DNA of 39,652 bases, taken from Candidatus Rokuibacteriota bacterium. Lineage in GTDB: Bacteria; Methylomirabilota; Methylomirabilia; Rokubacteriales; CSP1-6. Each line of letters opens with the position of its first letter. Position 1 is the stretch's first letter. The notes under the pieces were generated by a model. That model saw nothing but the letters and a program-made list of their open reading frames with translations. It did no database searches and was not told the origin of the DNA. Position numbers and translations under genes: made by a program. Where the stretch lies: positions 1-39,652 of the forward strand of contig QHSU01000012.1 of the NCBI GenBank assembly GCA_003220535.1, written 5' to 3'. Of this stretch, positions 25,101 to 33,178 are shown in pieces.

Positions 25101-25571
25101 GTGACCGGCCAGCTGCTTCCCGAGGTCTTTCGCGCGCGCTTTGCGACGCTCGAGGAGCAATGCCCGACGACCCGGCCGGGTGACCTCTTCTACCACTGCT
25201 TCGGTTGCGGCCCCGGCCACCCGACCGGCTTGAGGGTGCGATGCTTCAAGACCGATGAAGGCGTGCTCGCGCCGATCCTCGTGCCGAGGCAGTACGAAGG
25301 TCCGCACGGAGTGGCCCACGGTGGCATCGTCGCGACCTTCCTCGACGAGGTCCTGGCCGGGGCCGCCGTCCGCACGACCGGCCGCGTCGCCGTCACCGGG
25401 GAGCTGACCGTGCGGTACGTCAAGCCGGTGCCCCTCGAGACCCCACTGGTGGGAAGCGGGCGCGTGACGGCGCGCCACGACCGATACGTGGACGTCGAGG
25501 CCGCCCTCGAAGAGCTGACGACTGCGCTGGTGCTGGCCCGAGCGCGCGGCCGGTTCTTCTTGCACGCGTGA
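25101..25571 (+). CDS. Hotdog-fold thioesterase, PaaI type
   Basis: A 156-residue protein from GTG 25101; an in-frame start at 25035 would overlap the preceding gene by 50 nt and is unlikely. The hotdog signature is GPHGVAHGGIVATFLDEVLA, with the catalytic-loop HGG and Asp. It also shows HCFGCGPGHPTGLRV near the N-terminus, a cysteine-containing motif typical of the subgroup that begins with CFxCG. These enzymes hydrolyse acyl-CoA or related thioesters. It lies between the pterin dehydratase and the small exported protein, which it overlaps by 4 nt. Confidence 0.8.
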   Translation: MTGQLLPEVFRARFATLEEQCPTTRPGDLFYHCFGCGPGHPTGLRVRCFKTDEGVLAPILVPRQYEGPHGVAHGGIVATFLDEVLAGAAVRTTGRVAVTGELTVRYVKPVPLETPLVGSGRVTARHDRYVDVEAALEELTTALVLARARGRFFLHA

Positions 25572-25873
25572 CGCTCTGGCTGGTGCTCGTCCTGGTCACG
25601 GCGTCGTCCAGTCCCTGCGACGATCTGTCGTCGACACGCCAGCTGCTCGAGCGCGCCCGAGCGTTCGAGCTCAACCATCTCGAGAACGCCCACGGCACCA
25701 CGCTCCTCGAGGGCCTGGTACAGTGCCGCATCGCGCTCGCCCCGACCCGCTGCGAGGCGCAGCGACACCACGAATTCCGTCAGGCCGTCGAGACGTCACG
25801 CACCTCGGTCGCGGACAAGTACCACCGCCTCCTCGAGGAGGCGGAAACGCGCTGTCACGCGCCCCTGGCCTAG
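25568..25873 (+). CDS. Small exported hypothetical protein
   Basis: A 101-residue protein starting at GTG 25568, overlapping the previous stop (GTGA). A short signal peptide (MTLWLVLVLVTASSS) is followed by a helical, cysteine-containing mature part (CDD, VQCRIALAPTRC, ETRC), so disulfides in the periplasm are likely. No family recognised. Its stop overlaps the stop of the convergent transglycosylase gene by 4 nt. Confidence 0.6.
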   Translation: MTLWLVLVLVTASSSPCDDLSSTRQLLERARAFELNHLENAHGTTLLEGLVQCRIALAPTRCEAQRHHEFRQAVETSRTSVADKYHRLLEEAETRCHAPLA

Positions 25874-26517
25874 ACCCTGGCCAGGAGGGCCATGACGGGC
25901 GGCCGCTTCGGCGCCGGCTGATAGCGGCACTTCAAGTCCGTCCGCTCCAGGATCTCGACGTAGGTGCCCATCACCATACGGTAGTAGTGGGGATGGCGTC
26001 CCCCGGGTCCACCGTTGTACTCGGTGAGGGCGTCTTTGATGTTCGGCTTGCGGGTCATGATGTCGCGGAGGTAGGCCATCGCGAACTGCGTGCTCACCGT
26101 CGGGATGGCCAGGTCGCCGAGGTCGCGCTGGCCCTTGAGGACCGGGCGTTTGAACGGGCCGACTTTCGATTCGAACAGCGCCGCCGTCGAGGGTAAGGTC
26201 TGGAACAGCCCGACCTCGCCCGCGCTGCCGACGGCGTCGTGATGGAATTCCGATTCGACCTCGGCCTGGGCGAGGGCCAGACAGTGGTCGATCTTGGTGC
26301 GCTCGGCCTCGGCGAACAGCACTTCCGGAAATCGCTGGAACGCCTTGATGGGCGCGAGCGGATTTTTTTCCCCGATGTAGCCGAGCACCGCGCGATTCAA
26401 CCGCTCTGCATTGGCCTCGCCGGCGACAGCCAGAACCTGGCGCGTCAGCACGACTCCACCAAGGGCGATCGCGCCTACCAGCGTCAAGCTCGCGAGCACT
26501 CTGTTAAGTCTGCGCAT
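25870..26517 (-). CDS. Lytic transglycosylase (SLT domain)
   Basis: A 215-residue protein from ATG 26515-26517 with an excellent AAGGAGGG 5 nt upstream. A signal anchor covers about residues 8-30. The SLT domain has the catalytic Glu88 in AQAEVESEF, then SAGEVGLFQTLPSTA and EYNGGPGG, matching the ES..GLxQ..P.TA and YN.G motifs of soluble lytic transglycosylases. These cleave peptidoglycan between N-acetylmuramic acid and N-acetylglucosamine. It probably works in the periplasm, perhaps in assembly of an envelope-spanning machine. Next to it is a 214-bp non-coding stretch. Confidence 0.82.
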   Translation of the reverse strand: MRRLNRVLASLTLVGAIALGGVVLTRQVLAVAGEANAERLNRAVLGYIGEKNPLAPIKAFQRFPEVLFAEAERTKIDHCLALAQAEVESEFHHDAVGSAGEVGLFQTLPSTAALFESKVGPFKRPVLKGQRDLGDLAIPTVSTQFAMAYLRDIMTRKPNIKDALTEYNGGPGGRHPHYYRMVMGTYVEILERTDLKCRYQPAPKRPPVMALLARV

Positions 26518-26731
26518 GCAGCCCTCCTTACTGGTTCTTTTTTACGCGGCCTGCCAATTTGCTGAGTCTAGAGGAAGGTGAAACTGAAGTGTGAGGCAGT
26601 ATCGCACACACCGATGGACTACGCAACAGGATGTTGGTTCGTTCCGGATATCCACAACCGGCGGGGGCATGGCGCCGAGCCGGGGGAAAGGCCTGATCCG
26701 ACGCAGAGTTACCGGAGACGGCGGCGCCGAC

Positions 26732-26971
26732 TCAGCGCGGGCGGGGGGGCAGGCGCCGAGCCGGCGGCGGGATCGTGCGATGAAATTCGGTCGGATCATT
26801 GTCCATCTTGCCGCCGACGGCGGTGCCGCACTCGGCGCAGACGTAGTCGTACTTGCTGCCGGACGGGAGCACCAGAAGGAGCTTCTTCCGCGCCGGCGTC
26901 GCGCGGCGGCAGCGCGGACAGAAGAGGCTCGTCGCCTCGAATTCCTCGAAGCTGTCCCGGGGTCCTGGCAT
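26732..26971 (-). CDS. Small zinc-ribbon protein
   Basis: A 79-residue protein from ATG 26969-26971. Two CxxC pairs, C18-C21 (LFCPRCRR) and C45-C48 (YVCAECGT), are separated by 23 residues including a short hydrophobic strand (KLLLVLPSG), a typical zinc ribbon. The N-terminal MPGPRDSFEEF is acidic and the C-terminus is Pro/Arg-rich. It may bind nucleic acid or another protein, with no further assignment. The start has no Shine-Dalgarno but a TAGAAT 7 nt upstream. Confidence 0.75.
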   Translation of the reverse strand: MPGPRDSFEEFEATSLFCPRCRRATPARKKLLLVLPSGSKYDYVCAECGTAVGGKMDNDPTEFHRTIPPPARRLPPRPR

Positions 26972-26978
26972 CGTCCGG

Positions 26979-26984
26979 ATTCTA
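26979..26984 (-). promoter_or_regulatory. Putative -10 box, leaderless zinc-ribbon gene
   Basis: TAGAAT on the minus strand, 7 nt before the ATG at 26971. It faces the plus-strand TATAAT at 26994-26999, so the 55-bp divergent region has interleaved promoters. Confidence 0.4.
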
Positions 26985-26993
26985 CACCGGGCC

Positions 26994-26999
26994 TATAAT
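26994..26999 (+). promoter_or_regulatory. Putative -10 box TATAAT of the F420-type oxidoreductase gene
   Basis: Consensus TATAAT 27 nt upstream of ATG 27027; the leader would be about 20 nt and includes the AGGAGG ribosome binding site. The -35 region (around 26971-26976) is poor. Confidence 0.5.
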
Positions 27000-27026
27000 G
27001 CCGGCACGCACCCTCAGGAGGATGCC

Positions 27027-27863
27027 ATGCACCTCGGCGTGACGATGTTTCCCACCGAGTACGCGATCCAGCCGGCCGAGCTCGCCCGGGCGCTCGAGGA
27101 GCGCAGGTTCGAATCGCTCTGGGTGCCCGAGCACACGCACATCCCGGCGAGCCGGAGGAGCCCGTGGCCCGGGGGTCCGAACCTGCCCAAGGAGTATTGG
27201 CACACGTACGACCCCTTCGTGGCGCTGACGGCGGCTGCGGCGGTCACGACGCGGCTCCGCCTCGCCACCGGCATCTGCCTGGTCGTGGAACGCGATCCCA
27301 TCACGACCGCCAAGGAAGTCGCCACCCTCGACCGTCTGTCGAACGGGCGGTTCATCTTCGGGATCGGTGGAGGCTGGAACGCCGAGGAGATGGAGCACCA
27401 TGGCACGCCGTTCAAGCGGCGCTGGCGCGTGCTCCGCGAGCGGGTGCTCGCCATGAAGAAGATCTGGACCGAGGAAGAGGCCGAATATCGCGGCGAGCTC
27501 GTGAACTTCGACAAGATCTGGGCCCACCCCAAGCCGGCACAGAAGCCGCATCCACCGATCCTCATGGGTGGGGACGGGCCGACCACCTTCGCGCGGGTGG
27601 TCGAGTTCTGCGACGGCTGGATGCCCATCGGCTTCCGCGCGCCGGGCATCGTGGACAAGATCCCCGCGCTCCGCGCCGCGGCGGCGAAGGCCGGGCGCGA
27701 TCCGAAATCCGTCTCGATCACCATCTTCGGCCCCAAGCCCGACCAGGCCACCATCGATCAGCTCGCGCGCGCGGCGGTCGATCGCGTGGTGCTCCTGGTG
27801 GCGTCCGAGTCGCGGGACCGGGTCCTGCCGCTGCTCGACACCTACGCGGCTCTCCGCCGCTAG
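27027..27863 (+). CDS. LLM-class F420-dependent (luciferase-like) oxidoreductase
   Basis: A 278-residue protein from ATG 27027 with AGGAGG 5 nt upstream. The luciferase-like TIM barrel is recognisable from LGVTMFPTEYAIQPAELARA, SLWVPEHTHIPASRRSPWPG, RLRLATGICLVVERDPI, LDRLSNGRFIFGIGGGWN and HPPILMGGDGPTTFARVVEF. Such proteins use F420 or FMN to reduce or oxidise small molecules; the length and TIGR03619-like start favour the F420-dependent group, but no F420 biosynthesis gene is in the window. The cyclase gene follows after 6 nt. Confidence 0.82.
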   Translation: MHLGVTMFPTEYAIQPAELARALEERRFESLWVPEHTHIPASRRSPWPGGPNLPKEYWHTYDPFVALTAAAAVTTRLRLATGICLVVERDPITTAKEVATLDRLSNGRFIFGIGGGWNAEEMEHHGTPFKRRWRVLRERVLAMKKIWTEEEAEYRGELVNFDKIWAHPKPAQKPHPPILMGGDGPTTFARVVEFCDGWMPIGFRAPGIVDKIPALRAAAAKAGRDPKSVSITIFGPKPDQATIDQLARAAVDRVVLLVASESRDRVLPLLDTYAALRR

Positions 27864-27869
27864 CTCAGG

Positions 27870-29474
27870 ATGTTCCGCTCCCGCCTGGCGATCAAGATCA
27901 CCCTGCTGATCGTGGCCGTCCTGATCGTCGGGTTCGGCATCTCGACCATCGTCACCATCCAACGGGAGTCGGCGGCGCTCGTCGAGCAGAACAAGCGGGC
28001 GGTGCGGCGGCTCACGCAGACCATGGTGGCCAGCATCGAAGCGGCGATGCTGCAGGAGCGGCCCGACGTCATCCGCAGCCTCCTCCAGGAACAGCGGGAG
28101 CTGCGTGCCCAGGCGGCGGAAGACGGGGCGCCGCTCGAGACGCTGATGATCTATCGCCGCAACGGGGTCGAGGCGTTCACCGATCTCGCGACCGCCACCG
28201 AGGTCGCGCGGGCCGCGGGGCTCGCGGACGACGTCATGAAGAATCTCTCGAAGATGCAGCGGACGCCGGGGACCGCGATGACCGGCCCGCTCTTCACCCG
28301 GGCGGTGGAGACCTTGAAGACGCAGGAGTCGCTGGAGGTCGAGAACGGCGTCTCGCTCTTCACGCTCCACCAGCCGATCCTCAACAAGGAAAAATGTCAG
28401 GGCTGCCACGGCACCGATCACCAGGTGCGGGCGGTGGTACGCGTCGCGACCTCGATGGAACCCGTGTTCGGCGAGGTCCGCCGCCATCGGAATCGTCAAA
28501 TCCTCATCGCGGCGCTGACGATCCTCGCCGCCGCGGCCGTCCTGACGATCGCGATGCGCTCGGTCATCGTGGGGCCGATCGTCGCCCTCTCGGCCGTCGC
28601 CCGGCGCGTCGGCGACGGCGACTTCGAGGCGCGGGCGCCGGCCGGGGCCCGCGACGAGATCGGTGAGCTGGGCGGCGCGTTCAACGACATGACGTCACGG
28701 CTCACCCAGGCCTACACCGAGCTGGCGACGAAGAACAAGGAGCTGGAGACCGCCCTCCAGAATCTCCAGGAGTCGCGCCAGCGACTCGCGCTGCTCGAGC
28801 AGCTCAAGGGCGAGTTGTCGAAATTCGTCCCCGACGCGGTCAAGAAGCTCCTCGAGCAGAACCCGAATGCGACGGAGCTCGAGAAACGGACCGTCGAGGT
28901 GTCGGTCGTCTTCCTCGACATCGCCGGCTACACGAAGCTCTCCGAGCAGCTCGAGCCCAAGCGGCTCAACCAGCTCGTTCAGACCTACTTCTCGAGCTTC
29001 CTCGAGATCATCCAGAGCCACCACGGCGACGTGAACGAGACGGCCGGCGACGGCCTGATGGTCATCTTCCAGTCCGAGCGGAGCTCGACCGACCACGCGC
29101 TGAACGCGACGCGCGCCGCCTTCGCCATCCACCAGCGGACCCTGGCGCTCAACGAGGAGTACGGTGGGGTCTTCCCGTCGATTCAGCTCCACATGGGGAT
29201 CAACACCGGAGAGGCGCTGGTCGGCGCGACCAAGCTCGGCACCGGACCGGGGCAGCGGTGGACGTTCACGGCGACCGGGCCCACGACCAATGTCGCGGCG
29301 CGCTTCGCGGGCTCGGCGCAGGGCGGCGAGATCGTCGTGGGCCCCGCCACCGCCGCACGCATCCGCATCCACTTCGTTCTCGAGAGCCTCGGCGAGAAGA
29401 CGTTCAAGAACGTCACCCAGCCGATCCACGTCTACCGTGTGATCCCGCCGGGCATCTACGAGAAGATCGTCTAG
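27870..29474 (+). CDS. Class III nucleotide cyclase with periplasmic c-heme sensor and HAMP
   Basis: A 534-residue membrane sensor. A first membrane segment (about 9-30) precedes a periplasmic region (31-208) of the DUF3365/Tll0287-like type. This contains CQGCH (176-180), a covalent c-heme motif. A second membrane segment (210-229), HAMP (230-283), a coiled coil (283-317, TKNKELETALQNLQESRQRL) and a class III adenylyl/guanylyl cyclase domain (about 340-525) follow. Metal-binding Asp350 (VFLDIAGYTKLSE) and Asp394 (TAGDGLMVIF), and the transition-state Asn474/Arg478 (TNVAARF), are present, so the cyclase should be active. The substrate-specifying residues do not tell cAMP from cGMP with certainty. 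It lies in an operon with an F420-type oxidoreductase and DUF72. Confidence 0.9.
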   Translation: MFRSRLAIKITLLIVAVLIVGFGISTIVTIQRESAALVEQNKRAVRRLTQTMVASIEAAMLQERPDVIRSLLQEQRELRAQAAEDGAPLETLMIYRRNGVEAFTDLATATEVARAAGLADDVMKNLSKMQRTPGTAMTGPLFTRAVETLKTQESLEVENGVSLFTLHQPILNKEKCQGCHGTDHQVRAVVRVATSMEPVFGEVRRHRNRQILIAALTILAAAAVLTIAMRSVIVGPIVALSAVARRVGDGDFEARAPAGARDEIGELGGAFNDMTSRLTQAYTELATKNKELETALQNLQESRQRLALLEQLKGELSKFVPDAVKKLLEQNPNATELEKRTVEVSVVFLDIAGYTKLSEQLEPKRLNQLVQTYFSSFLEIIQSHHGDVNETAGDGLMVIFQSERSSTDHALNATRAAFAIHQRTLALNEEYGGVFPSIQLHMGINTGEALVGATKLGTGPGQRWTFTATGPTTNVAARFAGSAQGGEIVVGPATAARIRIHFVLESLGEKTFKNVTQPIHVYRVIPPGIYEKIV

Positions 29475-29476
29475 GC

Positions 29477-30424
29477 GTGGGCAGGCCAATACGGGTCGGG
29501 ATCTGCGCGTGGGCGGATCCGGCGCTCATCGAGGCCGGGACCTTTTACCCGCGCAAGTCGATGACGGCCGAGTCGCGCCTGCGCTATTACGCGGGCGTGT
29601 TCGACGTCGTGGAGGTGAACAGCTCCTACTACGCGATCCCGGACGTCCGGAACACGCTGCGATGGGTCGAGCGCACGCCGGCGGGCTTCATCTTCCATGT
29701 CAAGGCGTACTCGCTCCTGACGGGCCATCACCCCCGGGCGGAGAGCGTGCCGGCCGACCTCACGGCCCTCCTGCCGCGGAGCCCCGCGCGCACGCGGCGC
29801 GGCGAGATCGACGCGTCGAGCTTTCCGCCCGAGGCCGTCGATCGAGCGTTCCACCTCTTCCGGACCGCCGTCCAGCCGATCGCGGAGGCCGGCAAGCTCG
29901 GCTACGTTCTCTTCCAGTTCGCGCCGTGGGTCCATTTCGACGCCGGCCGGCTCGACTATCTCGCCTCGCTCCCGGCCAGGCTGCCGGGATGGACGATCGC
30001 GGTCGAGTTCCGCCATCGCTCGTGGCTGCCCGATCATGTCGATGAGACTCTGCGCGCGCTGAGCGACGCGCGCCTCGCGCACGTGATCGTGGACGCGCCG
30101 GCGACGCACGCGGTGCCCCGCGTGACGACGGCGACCGCGCCGACGGCCGTTTTCCGTCTCCACGGCCGCAACTCGCACGGCTGGCTGCGGCAGCTCCGCG
30201 GGGAGGAGCCGACGGTGCGCGAGAAGTACGACTACCTCTACAGCGAGGGGGAGCTGCGGGCGCTCCTGCCCGAGATCGAGGGTGTGAACCAGGAGGCCGA
30301 GGAGGTCTTCATCTCCTTCAACAACAACAACCGCGACTATCCGGTTCAGAACGCCCTGATGATGAGGCGGCTCCTGGGCCAGCCGACGCGGGCCGAGGCC
30401 ACGCCACCCGACCTGTTCGCCTGA
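29477..30424 (+). CDS. DUF72 family protein
   Basis: A 315-residue protein from GTG 29477, 2 nt after the cyclase stop. It has the DUF72/YecE barrel landmarks: VGICAWADPAL, FYPRKSMTAESRLRYYAGVF, VVEVNSSYYAIP and FIFHVKAYSLLTGHH, then YVLFQFAPW, AVEFRHRSWL, FRLHGRNS and the end motif VFISFNNNNRDYPVQNALMM. The family is widespread and structurally TIM-barrel-like, with proposed roles in Fe-S or DNA-repair contexts that are not settled. The last nt before the next gene carry a separate -10-like box. Confidence 0.85.
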   Translation: MGRPIRVGICAWADPALIEAGTFYPRKSMTAESRLRYYAGVFDVVEVNSSYYAIPDVRNTLRWVERTPAGFIFHVKAYSLLTGHHPRAESVPADLTALLPRSPARTRRGEIDASSFPPEAVDRAFHLFRTAVQPIAEAGKLGYVLFQFAPWVHFDAGRLDYLASLPARLPGWTIAVEFRHRSWLPDHVDETLRALSDARLAHVIVDAPATHAVPRVTTATAPTAVFRLHGRNSHGWLRQLRGEEPTVREKYDYLYSEGELRALLPEIEGVNQEAEEVFISFNNNNRDYPVQNALMMRRLLGQPTRAEATPPDLFA

Positions 30425-30441
30425 CGGCGAAGACGGTCTGG

Positions 30442-30447
30442 TAGAAT
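30442..30447 (+). promoter_or_regulatory. Putative -10 box, leaderless alpha/beta hydrolase gene
   Basis: TAGAAT ends 9 nt before ATG 30457 in the 32-nt gap after the DUF72 gene; no Shine-Dalgarno. The -35 box is not clear. Confidence 0.4.
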
Positions 30448-30456
30448 CGTAGCCCC

Positions 30457-31308
30457 ATGCCGGAACTGCAGCTTCGAGGCGGCGAAGTCGACGGGCTCCG
30501 CCTTAACTATGTCGTCGAAGGGCGCGGGCCGGCCGTCATCCTCGTCCACGGCCTCGGAGGGTTCGCGGAGTCCTGGCGGCACAACATCCGCCCGCTCGCC
30601 GGCCGAGCGACCGTCTACGCCCTCGACCTTCCGGGGTTCGGCGACTCGGCGAAACCCCGCACACGCTATCGGCTCGCGTACTTCGCCGGCGCGCTCCGCA
30701 GCTTCATGGACGGCCTCGGGCTCGCGCAGGCGTCACTCGTCGGCCACTCGCTCGGCGGCGCGGTCAGCGTCACGTACGCGCTGACGCACCCGTCCCGGGT
30801 CGAGCGGCTGGCCCTCGTGGGCGCCGTGATTCCCGGATGTGGGTATCGTCCCTCGTGGATCTACCGGCTCATGGCGCTCCGCGGCATCGGCGAGGCGCTG
30901 TCGCTCGGCGGATGCGCGACGCTCTACAAGACGGCTCTCGCGCGCTGCTTCCACGCGCCCGACCGCCAGGAGATCGACTTCTTCGTCGACCACCGGTACG
31001 CGGCCCGCACCGACGCCGCGGCGCGCGCCGCCTATCTGGCGACGCTGCGCGACGTGCGGATCGACTTCGAGACCCACGCGAAGGACTATCGCCGTGCGAT
31101 GGCCACCCTCGAGCTGCCGGTGCTGCTGATCCATGGCCGTCAGGACCACGTCGTGCACCGGGAGCATTGCGCGGAAGTCGCCGCGGTGCTGCGGCACGCG
31201 GCGGTCCGCTGGGTCGACGCGTGCGGCCATTTCCCGCAGATCGAGCACGTGGACGCGGTGAACGCCTGGCTCGTGGACTTCCTCGTCGGGCGTCCGGCGC
31301 CCCGCTGA
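30457..31308 (+). CDS. Alpha/beta hydrolase
   Basis: A 283-residue alpha/beta hydrolase-fold protein. Oxyanion motif VILVHGLGGFAESW, nucleophile elbow VGHSLGGAVSVTYA (Ser98), acid HGRQDHVVH (Asp about 230) and His about 258 (CGHFPQIEH) form a complete catalytic triad. The cap region (residues 125-200) is helical and the overall type is that of C-C hydrolases, esterases or epoxide hydrolases; no substrate can be assigned. The rhodanese gene follows after 11 nt, so it opens a four-gene group of rhodanese, crotonase and HAD genes. Confidence 0.85.
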   Translation: MPELQLRGGEVDGLRLNYVVEGRGPAVILVHGLGGFAESWRHNIRPLAGRATVYALDLPGFGDSAKPRTRYRLAYFAGALRSFMDGLGLAQASLVGHSLGGAVSVTYALTHPSRVERLALVGAVIPGCGYRPSWIYRLMALRGIGEALSLGGCATLYKTALARCFHAPDRQEIDFFVDHRYAARTDAAARAAYLATLRDVRIDFETHAKDYRRAMATLELPVLLIHGRQDHVVHREHCAEVAAVLRHAAVRWVDACGHFPQIEHVDAVNAWLVDFLVGRPAPR

Positions 31309-31319
31309 CGGAGCAAGGC

Positions 31320-31637
31320 ATGGACGAGATCACCCCGCAAGACCTCAAGACGCGCCTGGCCGGCAGCGACCGACCATTGTTGCTCGACGTCCGTCAGGAA
31401 TGGGAGACGAAGCTCTGCCGGCTGGGCAACGCCGTCCACATCCCGATCGAGGAGATCGAGCTCCGAGTGGACGAGTTGAACGCCGACGAGGAGATCGTCG
31501 TCTACTGCCACCAGGGCGTCCGCAGCGCGGCGGTGGCCGACTACCTGCGCCAGCGCGGCTTCAAGAACGTCAGAAACCTCCAGGGCGGGCTGGACTACTG
31601 GGCCCGCACCGTCGATCCCGCGATGCGCCGGTACTAG
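31320..31637 (+). CDS. Rhodanese-like sulfurtransferase
   Basis: A single rhodanese domain of 105 residues from ATG 31320, with GGAGCAAGGC upstream. Landmarks are LLLDVRQEWE, HIPIEEIELRVDEL, the active-site loop VVYCHQGVRSA (Cys63) and NLQGGLDYWA. The active-site Cys is present, so persulfide transfer is likely (for example in sulfur delivery to biosynthesis or detoxification). It acts in the cytoplasm; no signal peptide. The stop overlaps the GTG of the next gene by one base (TAGTG). Confidence 0.9.
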   Translation: MDEITPQDLKTRLAGSDRPLLLDVRQEWETKLCRLGNAVHIPIEEIELRVDELNADEEIVVYCHQGVRSAAVADYLRQRGFKNVRNLQGGLDYWARTVDPAMRRY

Positions 31638-32404
31638 TGGGGCCTCCGCTCACGATCCATCGCGCCGGCGATGCGGTCTGGTGCACGCTGGACCGTCCGC
31701 CGCTCAACCTCTTCGAGCCGACCCTCATCCACGCCGTGCGCGACGCGTTCGTTGCGCTCGCGGCGGACCGCTCGACGCGCGTCGCCGTGGTCACCGGCAG
31801 CGGGCGTGCGTTCACGGCCGGGATGGACGTGCGCGTCCTGCGCGATCTCGACCCCAGCCGGGCCCGAGAGCTGATCACCACGCTCCACGACGCGATCGCC
31901 GCGGTGCACCGGGCGCCGTTCCCGGTGATCGCGGCCGTGAACGGTCCGTGCCTCGGCGCCGGCTTCGAGCTCGCACTGGCCTGCGATCTGCGGGTGGCGG
32001 CGGCCGGCGCCTCGTTCGGCTTGCCGGAGGTGCGCGTCGGCGTGCCGTCGGTCATCCAGGCGGCGCTGCTGCCACCGATGGTCGGGCCCGGCCGCGCCGC
32101 GGAGATGTTGCTGACCGGCGCGGCGATCACCGCCGAGCAGGCGCTCGACTGGGGCCTCGTGAACCGCGTCGTGGCGGCCGACCGCTTGCGCGCGGCCGCC
32201 GAAGAGCTGGCCGCGGCGATCCTCGCCGGCGGGCCCGAGGCGATCCGGCTCCAGAAGGAGCTGATCGTCCGCTGGCGAGACACCGATCTGGCGACCGCGG
32301 TGCGCTACGGGATTCACGCGTTCGCGACCGCGTACGCAACCGACGAGCCGCGCGAGGGAATGACCGCGTACCTGGAGAAACGCCGCCCGAACTTCGGGGG
32401 GTGA
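31637..32404 (+). CDS. Enoyl-CoA hydratase/isomerase (crotonase)
   Basis: A 255-residue crotonase-fold protein from GTG 31637. The oxyanion-hole loops are AFTAGMDV and NGPCLGAGFELALACD. Both catalytic glutamates of the hydratase subgroup appear to be present (GAGFELA and FGLPEVRVGV). It probably hydrates 2-enoyl-CoA or isomerises related thioesters; specificity is not determinable. Upstream is the rhodanese and downstream the HAD gene, overlapping by 4 nt. No acyl-CoA dehydrogenase is nearby, but a 3-hydroxyacyl-CoA dehydrogenase lies 2.3 kb downstream. Confidence 0.85.
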   Translation: MGPPLTIHRAGDAVWCTLDRPPLNLFEPTLIHAVRDAFVALAADRSTRVAVVTGSGRAFTAGMDVRVLRDLDPSRARELITTLHDAIAAVHRAPFPVIAAVNGPCLGAGFELALACDLRVAAAGASFGLPEVRVGVPSVIQAALLPPMVGPGRAAEMLLTGAAITAEQALDWGLVNRVVAADRLRAAAEELAAAILAGGPEAIRLQKELIVRWRDTDLATAVRYGIHAFATAYATDEPREGMTAYLEKRRPNFGG

Positions 32405-33153
32405 CGGTGAAGGTCGAGACGATCACGATCGACCTTTGGGGCACGCTGCTCTTCGACGGCCCGACGAGCGACAATCGCTACAAGAAGCGCCGTCTGACCG
32501 ACTTCGAGAGGCTGCTGGCCGCCGCCGGCCTGCCGGTGTCCACGGCGGCACTCGACCGCGCCTACGAAGAGTCGGGGGCGTATCTCGGCCGGATCTGGGC
32601 GACGCATCGGGACGTTCCGGTCGACGACCACGTCCGCGCGATCCTGAGCGCCGTCGATCCGGGGCTCCCGCGACGCGTCCCGCCGGCGCTGATGGCCGCG
32701 CTGGTCGACGCCTACGCGCGGCCCATCCTCATCGTCCCGCCGGCCGTCGACGACGGCGCGCTCGCCGCGCTGGAGGCGCTCAAGGGCGGAGGCTATACGC
32801 TCGCCGTGGTGTCGAACATCATGCGGACCCCGGGCGCGACGCTCCGACAGCTGCTCGAGCGTTTTCGGCTCCTCGGCTATTTCAAGCAGACGATCTTCTC
32901 CGACGAGGTGGGGATTCGAAAGCCGGCCCCAGAGATCTTCGCGCTCGCCTTGCGAGCGGTCGGCGGGGAGCCCGGAACCGCCGTGCACGTCGGCGACGAC
33001 ACGATCCTCGATGTGCAGGGAGCACGGGCGGCGGGGATGCGTGTCATCCAGGTCACTTCGTCGTCGCCCCGGGCGGCCGGGCCGGATCACCCCGACCTGG
33101 CCATCTCCCGACTCGCCGAGCTGCCCGAAGCCGTCGAGCAGCTCGACTCGTGA
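32401..33153 (+). CDS. HAD superfamily hydrolase
   Basis: A 250-residue HAD protein from GTG 32401. Motif I ITIDLWGTLLFDG has the nucleophile Asp11 but Trp13 in place of the second Asp, as in dehalogenase-like HADs. Motif II is AVVSNIMRT, motif III the lysine of GIRKPAPEIF and motif IV VHVGDDTILDVQGARAAGM. All else points to an active enzyme with a helical cap (about residues 30-110). The substrate is unknown. It closes the plus-strand run that began at 27027. Confidence 0.85.
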   Translation: MTVKVETITIDLWGTLLFDGPTSDNRYKKRRLTDFERLLAAAGLPVSTAALDRAYEESGAYLGRIWATHRDVPVDDHVRAILSAVDPGLPRRVPPALMAALVDAYARPILIVPPAVDDGALAALEALKGGGYTLAVVSNIMRTPGATLRQLLERFRLLGYFKQTIFSDEVGIRKPAPEIFALALRAVGGEPGTAVHVGDDTILDVQGARAAGMRVIQVTSSSPRAAGPDHPDLAISRLAELPEAVEQLDS

Positions 33154-33178
33154 TTACGTCGCGAACGGCAGGGGCGGT

